From positions 1 through 64,000 of the forward strand of contig CAXTBB010000023.1 in the NCBI GenBank assembly GCA_964242305.1: a stretch of DNA of 64,000 nt, read 5' to 3'. How positions within the stretch are numbered: position 1 is the first letter of the stretch; each line of letters starts with the position of its first letter. Made by a program: the position numbers and the translations under genes. The notes under the pieces were generated by a model. The model did not search any database and was not told where the DNA came from. It worked only from the letters and a program-made list of their open reading frames with translations. Source of the DNA: DATLGB01 sp964242305 (lineage in GTDB: Bacteria > Actinomycetota > Thermoleophilia > Solirubrobacterales > Solirubrobacteraceae). This document shows positions 33,923 through 41,975 of this stretch, piece after piece.

Positions 33923-34708
33923 ATGGCACGCATCAAGATCGGGGTCCAGGTCCAACCTCAGCACGCGGACATCGACGGCATGCGCAAAGCATGGCGGCAG
34001 GCGGACGAGCTCGGCGTTGACGCGATCTTCAACTGGGACCACTTCTATCCGCTCTACGGCGAGCCCGACGGCGCCCACTTCGAGGCGCTGACGACGCTCG
34101 CCTCGCTGGCCGAGAACACCGAGCGCGCGCAAATCGGCTCGCTGGTGATCTGCAACTCCTACCGCAACCCGGAGCTGCTCGCCGACGCCCACCGGACCAT
34201 CGACCACATCAGCGGCGGCCGCGCCATCCTCGGCATCGGCGCCGGCTGGTTCCAGCGCGACTACGACGAGTACGGCTACGAGTTCGGCGACGCGCCGTAC
34301 CGGCTGCGCGAGCTCACGGCTGCCCTCCCGCGCATCAAGGACCGCCTCGCCAAGCTCAACCCGCCGCCCGTCGGCGCCCTCCCCATCCTGATCGGCGGCA
34401 GCGGCCCGAAGGTGACGCTGAAGCTCGTCGCTCAGTACGCGGACCTGTGGCACTCCTTCGGCGACGTCGACGCCTTCCACCAGAAGGACGGCGTCCTGCG
34501 CGAGCACTGCGCCGACGTCGGCCGCGACCCGGACGAGATCGAGCGCACCTGGGGCACGTTCGAGGGGCTGGACGCGGCGGCCGCCGACGCGCTCGCCGAC
34601 GCCGGCGTCCAGCACCTCATCCACGGCGTCGGCGGGGACGGCAGCGGCTACGACCTGGGGGCCGTTCGCGAACTCGTCGAGTGGCGTGACGCCCGGGGCG
34701 AGAACTAG
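33923..34708 (+). CDS. LLM-class F420-dependent oxidoreductase
   Basis: 261 residues from ATG 33923. The luciferase-like TIM barrel shows GVQVQPQHADIDGMRKAWRQADELGVDAIFNWDHF, then ERAQIGSLVICNSYRNPELLADAHRTIDHISGGRAILGIGAGW, the signature of the F420-binding LLM group. LPILIGGSGPKVTLKLVAQYADLWH binds the deazaflavin phosphate. It transfers hydride between F420 and an unknown substrate. Presence of such a gene implies an F420-producing actinobacterium. The small spacing to the acyl-CoA dehydrogenase gene suggests tight packing, not necessarily an operon. Confidence 0.92.
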   Translation: MARIKIGVQVQPQHADIDGMRKAWRQADELGVDAIFNWDHFYPLYGEPDGAHFEALTTLASLAENTERAQIGSLVICNSYRNPELLADAHRTIDHISGGRAILGIGAGWFQRDYDEYGYEFGDAPYRLRELTAALPRIKDRLAKLNPPPVGALPILIGGSGPKVTLKLVAQYADLWHSFGDVDAFHQKDGVLREHCADVGRDPDEIERTWGTFEGLDAAAADALADAGVQHLIHGVGGDGSGYDLGAVRELVEWRDARGEN

Positions 34709-34711
34709 GAT
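34706..34711 (+). promoter_or_regulatory. Predicted -10 element of the acyl-CoA dehydrogenase gene
   Basis: TAGGAT ends 7 nt before the ATG at 34719 and includes the TAG stop of the upstream oxidoreductase. No Shine-Dalgarno is visible. Confidence 0.5.
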
Positions 34712-34718
34712 CGCGGCC

Positions 34719-35915
34719 ATGGCCACGGCCGCCGAAGCAGAGCCCACGACGACGCTGAACCCGTCCGACTACCTGGACACGGACTGGCTGCTCTCCGACG
34801 AGGAGAAGCTCATCCGGGAGAACGTCCGCTCCTACGTGCGCAACGAGGTCCTCCCGCACATCGGGGACTGGTTCGAGACGGGCGCGCTGCCCGCGCGCGA
34901 ACTGGCCAAGGCGTTCGGCGACCTCGGGCTGCTGGGCATGCACCTCGAGGGCTACGGCTGCGCGGGCGCGTCCGTGATGAGCTACGGGCTGGCCGTGCTG
35001 GAGCTCGAGGCGGGGGACTCCGGCATCCGCTCGCTGGTCAGCGTCCAGGGCTCGCTGGCGATGTACGCGATCTGGAAGTACGGATCCGAGGAGCAGAAGC
35101 AGGACTGGCTCCCGCGCATGGCGGCCGGCGACGCGGTCGGCTGCTTCGGCCTCACCGAGCCGGACTTCGGCTCCAACCCCGGCGGCATGCGCACGCGGGC
35201 CAAGCGCGACGGGGACGACTGGGTCCTCAACGGCCAGAAGATGTGGATCACGAACGGGTCGATCGCCGACGTTGCCGTCGTGTGGGCCCGCACGGAGGAC
35301 GGGGTCCGCGGCTTCGTCGTCCCCACCGACACGCCCGGCTTCAGCGCCCCGGAGATCCACAAGAAGCTCTCGCTGCGGGCGAGCGTGACGTCCGAGCTCG
35401 TGCTCGACGACGTGCGCCTCCCCGCCGACGCGATGCTCCCCGCGGGCATCGGCATCAAGGCGCCGCTCGGCTGCCTCAACGAGGCACGCACCGGCATCGT
35501 GTTCGGCGCGATGGGCGCCGCCCGGGCCTGTCTGGAGTCCGCCGTCGAGTACTCCAAGACGCGCATCCAGTTCGACCGCCCGATCGGCGGCTTCCAGCTC
35601 ACCCAGAAGAAGCTCGCCGACATGTGCGTCGAGGTCAACCGTGGGACGCTGCTCGCCTACCACCTCGCGCGGTTGAAGGAGGCCGGCCGCGCCGTGCCCG
35701 AGCAGGTCTCCATGGGCAAGCTCGCGAACGTCAACGCCGCCCTGTGGGTCGCGCGCGAGGCGCGGCAGATCCTCGGTGGCAACGGCATCACGCTGGAGTA
35801 TCCGGTCATCCGGCACATGAACAACCTGGAATCCGTGGTCACCTACGAGGGGACCGCAGAGGTGCACGCGCTCGTCATCGGGCACGCGCTGACCGGCATC
35901 CAGGCCTTCCGATAA
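34719..35915 (+). CDS. Glutaryl-CoA-dehydrogenase-like acyl-CoA dehydrogenase
   Basis: 398 residues. SYGLAVLELEAGDSGIRSLVSVQGSLAMYAI and GCFGLTEPDFGSNPGGMRTRAK are the mid-domain signatures, and TYEGTAEVHALVIGHALTGIQAF contains the catalytic glutamate in the form found in glutaryl-CoA dehydrogenases. The enzyme would oxidise glutaryl-CoA (lysine, tryptophan or aromatic catabolism) to crotonyl-CoA, using FAD and ETF. RTGIVFGAMGAARACLESAVEYSKTR is also conserved. A related gene is at 57853. The start is set by TAGGAT 7 nt upstream. Confidence 0.88.
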   Translation: MATAAEAEPTTTLNPSDYLDTDWLLSDEEKLIRENVRSYVRNEVLPHIGDWFETGALPARELAKAFGDLGLLGMHLEGYGCAGASVMSYGLAVLELEAGDSGIRSLVSVQGSLAMYAIWKYGSEEQKQDWLPRMAAGDAVGCFGLTEPDFGSNPGGMRTRAKRDGDDWVLNGQKMWITNGSIADVAVVWARTEDGVRGFVVPTDTPGFSAPEIHKKLSLRASVTSELVLDDVRLPADAMLPAGIGIKAPLGCLNEARTGIVFGAMGAARACLESAVEYSKTRIQFDRPIGGFQLTQKKLADMCVEVNRGTLLAYHLARLKEAGRAVPEQVSMGKLANVNAALWVAREARQILGGNGITLEYPVIRHMNNLESVVTYEGTAEVHALVIGHALTGIQAFR

Positions 35916-35934
35916 AAGGAGCGCGAACCGATCC

Positions 35935-36237
35935 ATGATGTGTCTGGTCACCGTCCGGCAACTCAAGCCGGACAGCTACGAGGCGTTCCGCGAGGCCTGG
36001 ACGCCCCACCCGTGGCCGCCGCAGCTGCGGCGGGTCGAGGTGCTGCGCAACGACGACGATCCCGACCAGGTCATGACGGTCGGCTACCTCGACGTCAGCG
36101 CCGAGGAGCTCGAGGCGATGCGCGACCAGCCGGAGATCCTCACGGGAGAGGCGGCCCGGCTCGAGCGGATCGCGCCCTTCGAGGAGCGCGTGCTCGTCAA
36201 CGGCATTTTCGCGCTCGTCGAGGAGGTCAGCGGGTGA
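35935..36237 (+). CDS. Small ABM-like protein, 100 residues
   Basis: MCLVTVRQLKPDSYEAFREAWTPHPWPPQLRRVEVLRN, followed by VMTVGYLDVSAEELEAMRD, fits a dimeric alpha-beta barrel (ABM-like) fold, but no catalytic residues are identifiable. AAAAGGAGCG 20 nt upstream is a distant Shine-Dalgarno. Its stop overlaps the next gene's GTG as GTGA, so the three genes 35935-37546 are translated together. Function unknown. Confidence 0.68.
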   Translation: MMCLVTVRQLKPDSYEAFREAWTPHPWPPQLRRVEVLRNDDDPDQVMTVGYLDVSAEELEAMRDQPEILTGEAARLERIAPFEERVLVNGIFALVEEVSG

Positions 36238-36563
36238 GGGTGGTGGTGCTGACCCTGGCCGCGATGGCCGTCACCGCCGTTCCCGCGCAGGCCAAGACCT
36301 GCAACGCCTACCGGCTCGGCACGGGCTACGTCACGTCGCTGCGGACGACGGGCGTCGGCTGCCCAACCGGCAGGTCGGTGGCCAACGCGCAGGCCAAGTG
36401 CCGGCACGAGCACGGCATCAAGGGCACGTGCACGCGCAAGGTCAAGGGCTACGCCTGCAAGGAGGGCAAGCGCGCCGACAACGGGACGGAGTTCGACGCG
36501 CTCGTGACCTGCAAGCGGGGTGCGAAGAAGGTCGTCTTCACGTACCAGCAGAACTACAAGTGA
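36234..36563 (+). CDS. Small secreted Cys-containing protein, 109 residues
   Basis: Starts at GTG 36234 (GTGA overlap). The signal peptide is VRVVVLTLAAMAVTAVPAQA, cleaved before KTCNAYRLGTG. The mature part of about 90 residues contains five cysteines (TCNAY, GCPTG, KCRHEH, TCTRK, ACKEG, TCKRG) in a small basic domain ending VFTYQQNYK. The same layout (GVGCPTGRSVANAQAKCRH) is common in small extracellular actinobacterial proteins of unknown role. No enzyme motif. Confidence 0.75.
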   Translation: MRVVVLTLAAMAVTAVPAQAKTCNAYRLGTGYVTSLRTTGVGCPTGRSVANAQAKCRHEHGIKGTCTRKVKGYACKEGKRADNGTEFDALVTCKRGAKKVVFTYQQNYK

Positions 36564-37546
36564 GGCTGCGGCTCGTCCTTGCGCTGACGGTGGCGGCGCT
36601 GTGCGCGATCGCCACGCCCGCCCACGCCGTGCCCGACTGCTTCGCCGCCGCCGCCCGCGACCCGCGGGCGCCGTGCAGCAACCCCGCGCTGCGGTTCGCC
36701 GCGCGCCCCGGCCTGGCCCGCTCGCTGATCACCCCGACCTATCCGTGCACCGGGAACGGCGCGGTCGGGGATCCGAACGATCGCGCCGACGGCGCCCTGT
36801 TCGTCTGCGAGTTCGGCGTCCCCGCGGCCATGGCGACCCGGACCGTCGCGCTGATCGGCGACAGCCACGCGATGGCCTGGCGTGCCGCGGTCGCCGGCGC
36901 GATGAAGCTGCTGGGCTGGCACGGCATCGACTTGACCCGCAGCCACTGCGCGTTCTCGGCGACGATCCGCGAGCTCCCCGAGACCGCGGAGGTCCAGGGC
37001 TGCGTGCGCTTCAACGTCCGCGTCGTGCGCTGGCTCAGAGACCACCCCGAGGTGTCCGCCGCCTTCGTCGCCCACCAGACCGCCGGGACTGCCTACTACA
37101 CCGCGCCCGGCCAGAACTCGTTCGAGTCGGAACAGCTCGGCTTCGAGCTGGCCTGGCAGGCGCTGCCGCCGTCCATCCTCCAGGTCTTCGCCATCCGCGA
37201 CAATCCCGCGTTCCACAACGCCTACGCGGTCGCGGCGTGCGTTCGTCGCGCTCGTCGCGCTGACGCCGACGCCGGCGCGTACTGCGCGCGGCCGCGCAAG
37301 CAGTCGCTGCGTCGCGACGCCTATCCCGGCGCCATCGACGACCTCAACGAGGTCCGCTACGAGCTCATCGATCTCACGAAGTTCTTCTGCTCCGCGCAGA
37401 GCTGCTTCCCGGTCGTCGGCGGCGCGCTCGTCACCAAGGACGGCCGCCACCTCACGCGTCTCTTCTCCGCCAGCCTCGGGCCCTACCTGGCGCGCGCGGT
37501 CCGCGCCGTGCTCAGTCCGTACTCGCCGCCGCCGCCGCAGCGCTGA
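36560..37546 (+). CDS. Secreted SGNH-domain protein
   Basis: 328 residues, GTG start overlapping the upstream stop. A signal peptide (LRLVLALTVAALCAIATPAHA) precedes a domain with VALIGDSHAMAWRAA, block I of SGNH hydrolases including the nucleophilic serine, as seen in the C-terminal domain of OafA/YrhL-type acyltransferases. CFPVVGGALVTKDGRHLT near the end supplies the Asp/His-like block (DGRHLT). It may deacetylate or transfer acyl groups on wall polysaccharides. No membrane acyltransferase half is present, so it is a stand-alone version. The 3' end overlaps the convergent hydrolase by 35 nt. Confidence 0.8.
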   Translation: MRLRLVLALTVAALCAIATPAHAVPDCFAAAARDPRAPCSNPALRFAARPGLARSLITPTYPCTGNGAVGDPNDRADGALFVCEFGVPAAMATRTVALIGDSHAMAWRAAVAGAMKLLGWHGIDLTRSHCAFSATIRELPETAEVQGCVRFNVRVVRWLRDHPEVSAAFVAHQTAGTAYYTAPGQNSFESEQLGFELAWQALPPSILQVFAIRDNPAFHNAYAVAACVRRARRADADAGAYCARPRKQSLRRDAYPGAIDDLNEVRYELIDLTKFFCSAQSCFPVVGGALVTKDGRHLTRLFSASLGPYLARAVRAVLSPYSPPPPQR

Positions 37547-38669
37547 GCTGACGCCGCGCCGCCGGCGGGCGGGCCAGGAAGCGCTCGAGGTGCTCGAAGA
37601 CACGCTCGTGGTTGAGCAGGTGGAAGTGGTTGAGGCCGCCGAGGTGGACCTTGTCCTCGACGTGGACCTCGATGCCCTTCGGCCCCGCCGCCGACCCCTC
37701 GCGGACGAGGAAGTCGCCCAGCACGAGGCCGATCGGGTGCTTGGGATCCGCGGTGAACGTCGCGCCCAGGAACAGGTGGTGGATGCCGTCCAGCAACGGG
37801 CCGCACTCGATCCCCTCGCGCAGGTCGCGGATGCCGGCGCTGCGCTGGTCGAGGATGCTGCCCAGCGGCGCGATCTCCGGCAGCTTGGCCAGCGCACCCG
37901 CGGCGCGGTGGACGACCTGCTCGAGCGGCGCGCCCTGGTTGGGGGAACCCAGGCAGGCGACGTGGGTGAGGTGACGCCGCCACGTCGACTCCTCGGCGCC
38001 GGCGACGCGGACGACGAGCCCGCCCATCGAATGGCCGACGAGCGCGATCTGGCGGACCGGCACCGGCCAATCCGCGACGACCTCGTCGAGCAGCCAGGCC
38101 AGCTTGCGCCCGTTCTCGAGGACCGGCAGGCCGGAGTTGTAGCGGACGTGCAAGGGGGTCCAGCCGTCGTCGGAGAGCCGCTCGCCGTACGAGCCCGCCG
38201 CGCCCCACGAGCGCTCCGTCTCGAACAAGCCGTGGACGAGGACGACGATCGCGCCGGTGTGGCCCTCGAGCGTCGACACCGTCTGCGGCTCGCCGTGGCG
38301 CCACAGCCCCATGGTCGTGGCCAGCGCGTCGTCCTCCAGCGCCAGCTCGTGGCCGATCAACCCGTTGAGGACGGCCTGGACCTGCGAGCCGCGGTGCGAG
38401 CGCGACACGATCTCGGGGTCGGTCCCGCGCGCCTTGGCGACCAGCGCGCCGGCCTTCGCCCCGGTGGACACGCCGACCCGCACGCCCGCGTAGACCGCCG
38501 TCGAGATGCCGTCGTGCAGCGCCCGCGCCGGCAGCGCCGCCGGGCCGAGGTTGAGGAAGATCCGGTTGGCGATCGCCTCATGGACGCCCTGGGCCGGGGT
38601 CGTCGCCAGGCGGTCCACGCTGTCGCCGGCCGCCCGCCCCAGCGCGCCGAGCTCGTCATTGAAGGCCAT
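37512..38669 (-). CDS. Alpha/beta hydrolase with conserved N-terminal extension (paralogue of 55305-56537)
   Basis: 385 residues from ATG 38669. An N-terminal region of about 120 residues (RIFLNLGPAALPARALHDGIS, VYAGVRVGVSTGAKAG) precedes the hydrolase fold: VVLVHGLFETERSW (oxyanion loop) and LVGHSMGGLVVR (GxSxG nucleophile). LNHFHLLNHERVFEHL holds a late histidine that fits the triad. It resembles PGAP1-like or triacylglycerol lipases. The same extension occurs in the second copy at 55.3 kb, so the two form one family. Substrate probably a lipid or polyester; not shown. Confidence 0.82.
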   Translation of the reverse strand: MAFNDELGALGRAAGDSVDRLATTPAQGVHEAIANRIFLNLGPAALPARALHDGISTAVYAGVRVGVSTGAKAGALVAKARGTDPEIVSRSHRGSQVQAVLNGLIGHELALEDDALATTMGLWRHGEPQTVSTLEGHTGAIVVLVHGLFETERSWGAAGSYGERLSDDGWTPLHVRYNSGLPVLENGRKLAWLLDEVVADWPVPVRQIALVGHSMGGLVVRVAGAEESTWRRHLTHVACLGSPNQGAPLEQVVHRAAGALAKLPEIAPLGSILDQRSAGIRDLREGIECGPLLDGIHHLFLGATFTADPKHPIGLVLGDFLVREGSAAGPKGIEVHVEDKVHLGGLNHFHLLNHERVFEHLERFLARPPAARRQLSAAAAAASTD

Positions 38670-38694
38670 GCTCGTACAACACCACATCAGACGG

Positions 38695-38707
38695 CGGTGT
38701 TACACCG
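38695..38707. promoter_or_regulatory. 13-bp palindrome upstream of the hydrolase gene
   Basis: CGGTGTTACACCG is a perfect dyad 25 bp upstream of the hydrolase ATG, in the short gap before the CAP-protein gene. It is a plausible repressor site for this hydrolase. It does not match the GCAACA-type operators of the paralogue at 55 kb. Confidence 0.4.
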
Positions 38708-38726
38708 ATCCGTGTCGTATGCGTCT

Positions 38727-39260
38727 TCAGCCGACGTCGCCCAGATCGAGCGTGTAGGTCGCGCCGCCCGCCGTCCCGTCGGGGAGCCCGGCGGCCAGGC
38801 CGAGGCCCACGTCGCGCGCGCTCACCGACAGCACGTTGGCGCGGTGCAGCGGCGACTCCATCCAGCTGCGCACGATCGCCCGCGCCGACCCGCGCTTGCC
38901 CGGCCCGCACGCGAGGTTCTCCGCCAGCCACCAGGCGCCGTCGTTCCCGCTCAGGTAGCCGGCTGCCTTCGCCCGCGTGATGAACGTGTCCCCGGCGGGT
39001 CCGTCGTGGGCGAAGTACGCCTTGGCGACCATGTCCTCGGAGTGCGCCGCTGCCGCCGCGGCCAGCGCCACGTTGGCCTTCAGCTTGCGCAGCCCCGCGC
39101 GCTTGCGCTGCGTGTTGACCAGGCACAGCGTCGCCCGCCGGACCTTCGCCGCGGTCCCGGGACGCGGCACCGTGTCCACACCGGAGCAGGCACGGGCGAC
39201 GGGCGTGCCGGACAGCACGAACGCGACCACCACTCCAGCCAGGATCCCCCGTCCCCGCAT
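38727..39260 (-). CDS. Secreted CAP-domain (SCP/PR-1-like) protein
   Basis: 177 residues from ATG 39260 (GTG 39266 and GTG 39302 are alternatives). The signal peptide is GILAGVVVAFVLSGTPVARA, then CSGVDTV. The CAP domain shows LVNTQRKRAGLRKLKANVALAAAAAAHSEDM (CAP helix with His), FAHDGPAGDTFITRAKAAGYL, and ENLACGPGKRGSARAIVRSWMESPLHRANVLS, the classic CAP motif with the conserved His. Bacterial members are secreted and of uncertain function. Isolated gene next to tRNA-Thr. Confidence 0.9.
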   Translation of the reverse strand: MRGRGILAGVVVAFVLSGTPVARACSGVDTVPRPGTAAKVRRATLCLVNTQRKRAGLRKLKANVALAAAAAAHSEDMVAKAYFAHDGPAGDTFITRAKAAGYLSGNDGAWWLAENLACGPGKRGSARAIVRSWMESPLHRANVLSVSARDVGLGLAAGLPDGTAGGATYTLDLGDVG

Positions 39261-39348
39261 GCCCACTGCATCGGCCGCCACGGGCCGAGCACGGAGCCCC
39301 ACCCCCGGCTGATCCGACGCCCGTCCATCGCTACGATGACGCTTCCAC

Positions 39349-39421
<73 letters not shown>

Positions 39422-39571
39422 TGAGCGCGAAGTCCCTGCATGGAGGCACTTTCCGAGGCCGCCACTGAGCGGCCTCTTGCGTGCCCGCAGCACCGCCAGG
39501 ACAACCACAGGACAACCGGGCGTGTCAAAGCAGCCCTAGCGACCCCCGCAGCGCAAGGGTTCCGAGGGTCG

Positions 39572-39748
39572 CTACAGGCCGACGCTGCCGCCGCGCTGAG
39601 GGCGGCTGCGGCCGATGGTCGTGCGCACGGTCTGAGGGACGGTGATGCGCTTCCGGGGCACGAGCGCCGCAGGCGTGATCGACAGCGGGCGTCCGTTGCG
39701 CGAGGCGCGACGGGTGACGGTCTGGGCAGGGCGAGTACGAGAGGCCAT
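39572..39748 (-). CDS. Very small basic protein, 58 residues
   Basis: From ATG 39748: MASRTRPAQTVTRRASRNG, then ITPAALVPRKRITVPQTVRTTI, ending SRPQRGGSVGL. Rich in Arg and Thr, pI very high, no membrane segment. The plus-strand frames here are no better, and this one has a protein-like pattern of hydrophobic residues. It could be a nucleic-acid-binding peptide or chance. It is the only minus-strand candidate near attL. Confidence 0.4.
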   Translation of the reverse strand: MASRTRPAQTVTRRASRNGRPLSITPAALVPRKRITVPQTVRTTIGRSRPQRGGSVGL

Positions 39749-39942
39749 GGCTACATCGTCCCGCACGGTCTGACGTTCTCCGGTGGGGTCTGCTGTAGAT
39801 GAACACGTCCGTTCAGTGGAGGGCGTGCGGTAGAGCGGCGTGGGCGGCGTGGGGGTGACCCCTCCGGGTTCAGAAAAAAGCGGGGTTATGAGGGAGTCCC
39901 CACGCCCGAGGCATCCGGGCGCGGCGGCATCCTTTCAGGGCG

Positions 39943-40521
39943 ATGCCCGCTGACGTGACGACCACAAGCGACTGGATCACCGCTGGCGCAGCGGTGGTCG
40001 CCGCCGTGGGCACGGTGGCGGCGGCCATCGCGGCGGCCGTCTCCGCGAGGGCGAGCGCAGGCGCGAGCCAACAGGCTGCCAAGACCCTCGTGATGCAGAC
40101 GGAGCGCGAGGCGGCGTTGGCGGTTGACGACACGCTGCGCGCGCTTGAAGTAGAAGCTGCCGGCGACGGGTGGAAGGCGCTTGGCGCGCTTCACAACCGG
40201 TGGCAAGACGGAGCAGGTGTCCCCGCGCAGCGGCTGCGAGACGCCGAGACGCAGCGGCGTGTCGGCGTGGTCGGCCACGTTCTGAACATGGCGATCTACG
40301 CCGCGACGAACGAGCACACGTCCTACGCCTTCCTCGTGGCCGTGGAGGATGCGCGAGTGGCGCTGAACGCGCTGCTGCACCACGAGACTCCACCGCCGTC
40401 GAACTTCCCCGACCGCAACGCCTTGACGGAGTTGTGCCCGATCACGGCGAACGGCCGGAGCTTCGAGCCGCTGAACGAGTGGCTGTCGGTCCACTTCCCC
40501 GGCTTCCGGCAACTGGGCTGA
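39943..40521 (+). CDS. Element protein with N-terminal membrane anchor, 192 residues
   Basis: Residues 10-35 (WITAGAAVVAAVGTVAAAIAAAVSA) form a membrane helix, followed by ASQQAAKTLVMQTEREAALAVDDTLRALEVE, a predicted coiled region, and a globular part with LHNRWQDGAG, HVLNMAIYAATNEHTSYAFLVAVEDARVALNALLHHE. The arrangement of a short N-terminal helix and a cytosolic helical domain is frequent in uncharacterised phage or island proteins. No recognised family. A hairpin and T-run lie 60-130 nt after its stop. Confidence 0.6.
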   Translation: MPADVTTTSDWITAGAAVVAAVGTVAAAIAAAVSARASAGASQQAAKTLVMQTEREAALAVDDTLRALEVEAAGDGWKALGALHNRWQDGAGVPAQRLRDAETQRRVGVVGHVLNMAIYAATNEHTSYAFLVAVEDARVALNALLHHETPPPSNFPDRNALTELCPITANGRSFEPLNEWLSVHFPGFRQLG

Positions 40522-40580
40522 CCCGGTCCACCGGATCTACTTCTGTCCACCGGCAACTGCCGACGACGACCAGGCCAACC

Positions 40581-40650
40581 CGAGGGGGTACGACGGGGAC
40601 CCCTAAGGGGACCCTCGTCACCCCCTCGTCAGGGTTTGGCGTGCTTTTTT
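40581..40650 (+). terminator. Long GC hairpin followed by a T-run
   Basis: CGAGGGGGT (40581-40589) pairs with ACCCCCTCG (40620-40628), with further pairing inside (GACGGGG with CCCTCGTC, one bulge). Six T residues follow at 40645-40650, 16 nt after the stem. The gap between stem and T-run is longer than in a standard intrinsic terminator, so the function is uncertain. It may end the upstream transcript inside the element. Confidence 0.45.
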
Positions 40651-40794
40651 GGCTCTATACCTCAAGCTGTGCCCGGCGGCGTCGGGCGTAGCCACCCCAT
40701 CTACGCTCTAACGATACGTACAACCGCCGACTACAGCGCAGTCACGGCCGCGAGCGGTAACGGGTGTCGGGCGTATCGGTATCCTACGTAGTAG

Positions 40795-41688
40795 ATGCCA
40801 GCATCCCCCGCGACCCCTGCAACCCACCTTCACGCCCGCGCCACCGTGCGCCGGTCGGCTGCCGCCCGCAAGCGCCTGCGCGGGGTCCCGGCCGCCGACC
40901 GTGACGACGCGCTGCGGGGGCTGCTGGACGACCTCGCGGCGGCCATGGAGCCGGTGGTCCGCGAGGTCCGCTCCGGGCCGCTGACGGGACGCGCGCAGCG
41001 TCATGCGGACGCCCGCGAGGTGTCGGCCGCCCTCCAGGCCGAGCGCGCGAAGGTGCGCGGGATGCTGCGCCGCGCATCCGGTGGCCCGAAGGCCGCGCGG
41101 ACGCCCTACTTCCGCGAGTCCTTCCGGGGTCACGTCGGCTACGTGACCAAGCAGATCGAGCGCATCGACGGAGAACTGACCCACGCGCTGCCGCAGGCGC
41201 GCAAGGGGACCCGCGAGTACCGCGACCAGGCCCAGGAGCTTCTACAGCGCGTGGACGACCTCCAGCGCGGGTTGACCGCGCGCCGCGCGCAGGTCCGCTA
41301 CTGGCACGGCCGGACGTGGGGGCGGATCACCCGCCGCGATCAGGCGCTCGCCGCGCGCGCCGTCGAGGCGTCCCGGACGCTGACCAAGCTGCGCGCTCGT
41401 GCCAAGCGTGCTGTGGCCGTCCCGATCCGCGTGGAGGTCCCCACGGCGCTGCCGACGCGCCGCGCGCCGATCCCCGCCAGGCGCAGGCGGTGGACCGCCG
41501 AGGACGCCTACGAGGCGCTGGAAGGCTTCGTACGCGAGAGCGGGCGGCTGCCGAAGGCGTCCGACTTCCCCGGCGACCCGTCGCTGCCGTCCTACGCGAA
41601 GGTCCATGAACTGCTGGGCGGGCTGTCGGCGGTGGCCGCCGATCTTGAGGACGTGCGCCGCTACGAGGCCGCGCACGAGACTACGTGA
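40795..41688 (+). CDS. Large element protein with possible C-terminal DNA-binding repeat, 297 residues
   Basis: Arg-rich, helical N-terminal part (RRSAAARKRLRGVPAADRDDALRG, then AERAKVRGMLRRASGG), a coiled central part (AQELLQRVDDLQRGLTARRAQVRYWHGR), and a C-terminal 50 residues (WTAEDAYEALEGFVRESGRLPKASDFPG, LPSYAKVHELLGGLSAVAADLE) that recall the repeat found beside homing endonucleases. TATCCT ends 9 nt before the ATG and overlaps the palindrome CTACGTAG (40784-40791). Function unknown; it may bind DNA. Confidence 0.6.
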   Translation: MPASPATPATHLHARATVRRSAAARKRLRGVPAADRDDALRGLLDDLAAAMEPVVREVRSGPLTGRAQRHADAREVSAALQAERAKVRGMLRRASGGPKAARTPYFRESFRGHVGYVTKQIERIDGELTHALPQARKGTREYRDQAQELLQRVDDLQRGLTARRAQVRYWHGRTWGRITRRDQALAARAVEASRTLTKLRARAKRAVAVPIRVEVPTALPTRRAPIPARRRRWTAEDAYEALEGFVRESGRLPKASDFPGDPSLPSYAKVHELLGGLSAVAADLEDVRRYEAAHETT

Positions 41689-41714
41689 CCATTGATACGA
41701 TCTAGGGAGGAACC

Positions 41715-41972
41715 ATGACGAGCGACATCTGCATCATCGACCCGGACGCAACGCCCGCCGAGAACGTCGGCGCGGTCCTCGCGTACCGCGAAGCAGCCGA
41801 CGCGGGGGACGCCTTCGAGCGCGCCCAGGCCGCCAAGGCGGCCGAGCGTCACCGCGCGCGCATCCTGCGCGGCAACCCGCCGTTCGCGGTCCTCCACGCC
41901 GTCGAGCGTGGCACCGCGCCCGCATGGGTGGTTGAGGCGCTGCGCGACCGCTTCGCCACAGTCGCCGCGTAG
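41715..41972 (+). CDS. Small element protein, 85 residues
   Basis: MTSDICIIDPDATPAENVGAVLAYREAADAG through AERHRARILRGNPPFAVLHAVERGTAPAWVVEALRDRFATVAA. TAGGGAGGAACC before the ATG is a strong Shine-Dalgarno, which makes this a real gene. The protein is helical and has no recognised motif. It converges with the minus-strand gene whose stop is 3 bp away. Confidence 0.65.
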   Translation: MTSDICIIDPDATPAENVGAVLAYREAADAGDAFERAQAAKAAERHRARILRGNPPFAVLHAVERGTAPAWVVEALRDRFATVAA

Positions 41973-41975
41973 CGG

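Noticed and set aside
39440..39802. Plus-strand frame of 120 codons next to attL
   Set aside because: No Shine-Dalgarno, no TAnnnT start element and low-complexity Ala/Arg content; the minus-strand 58-residue frame looks a little better, though still weak.
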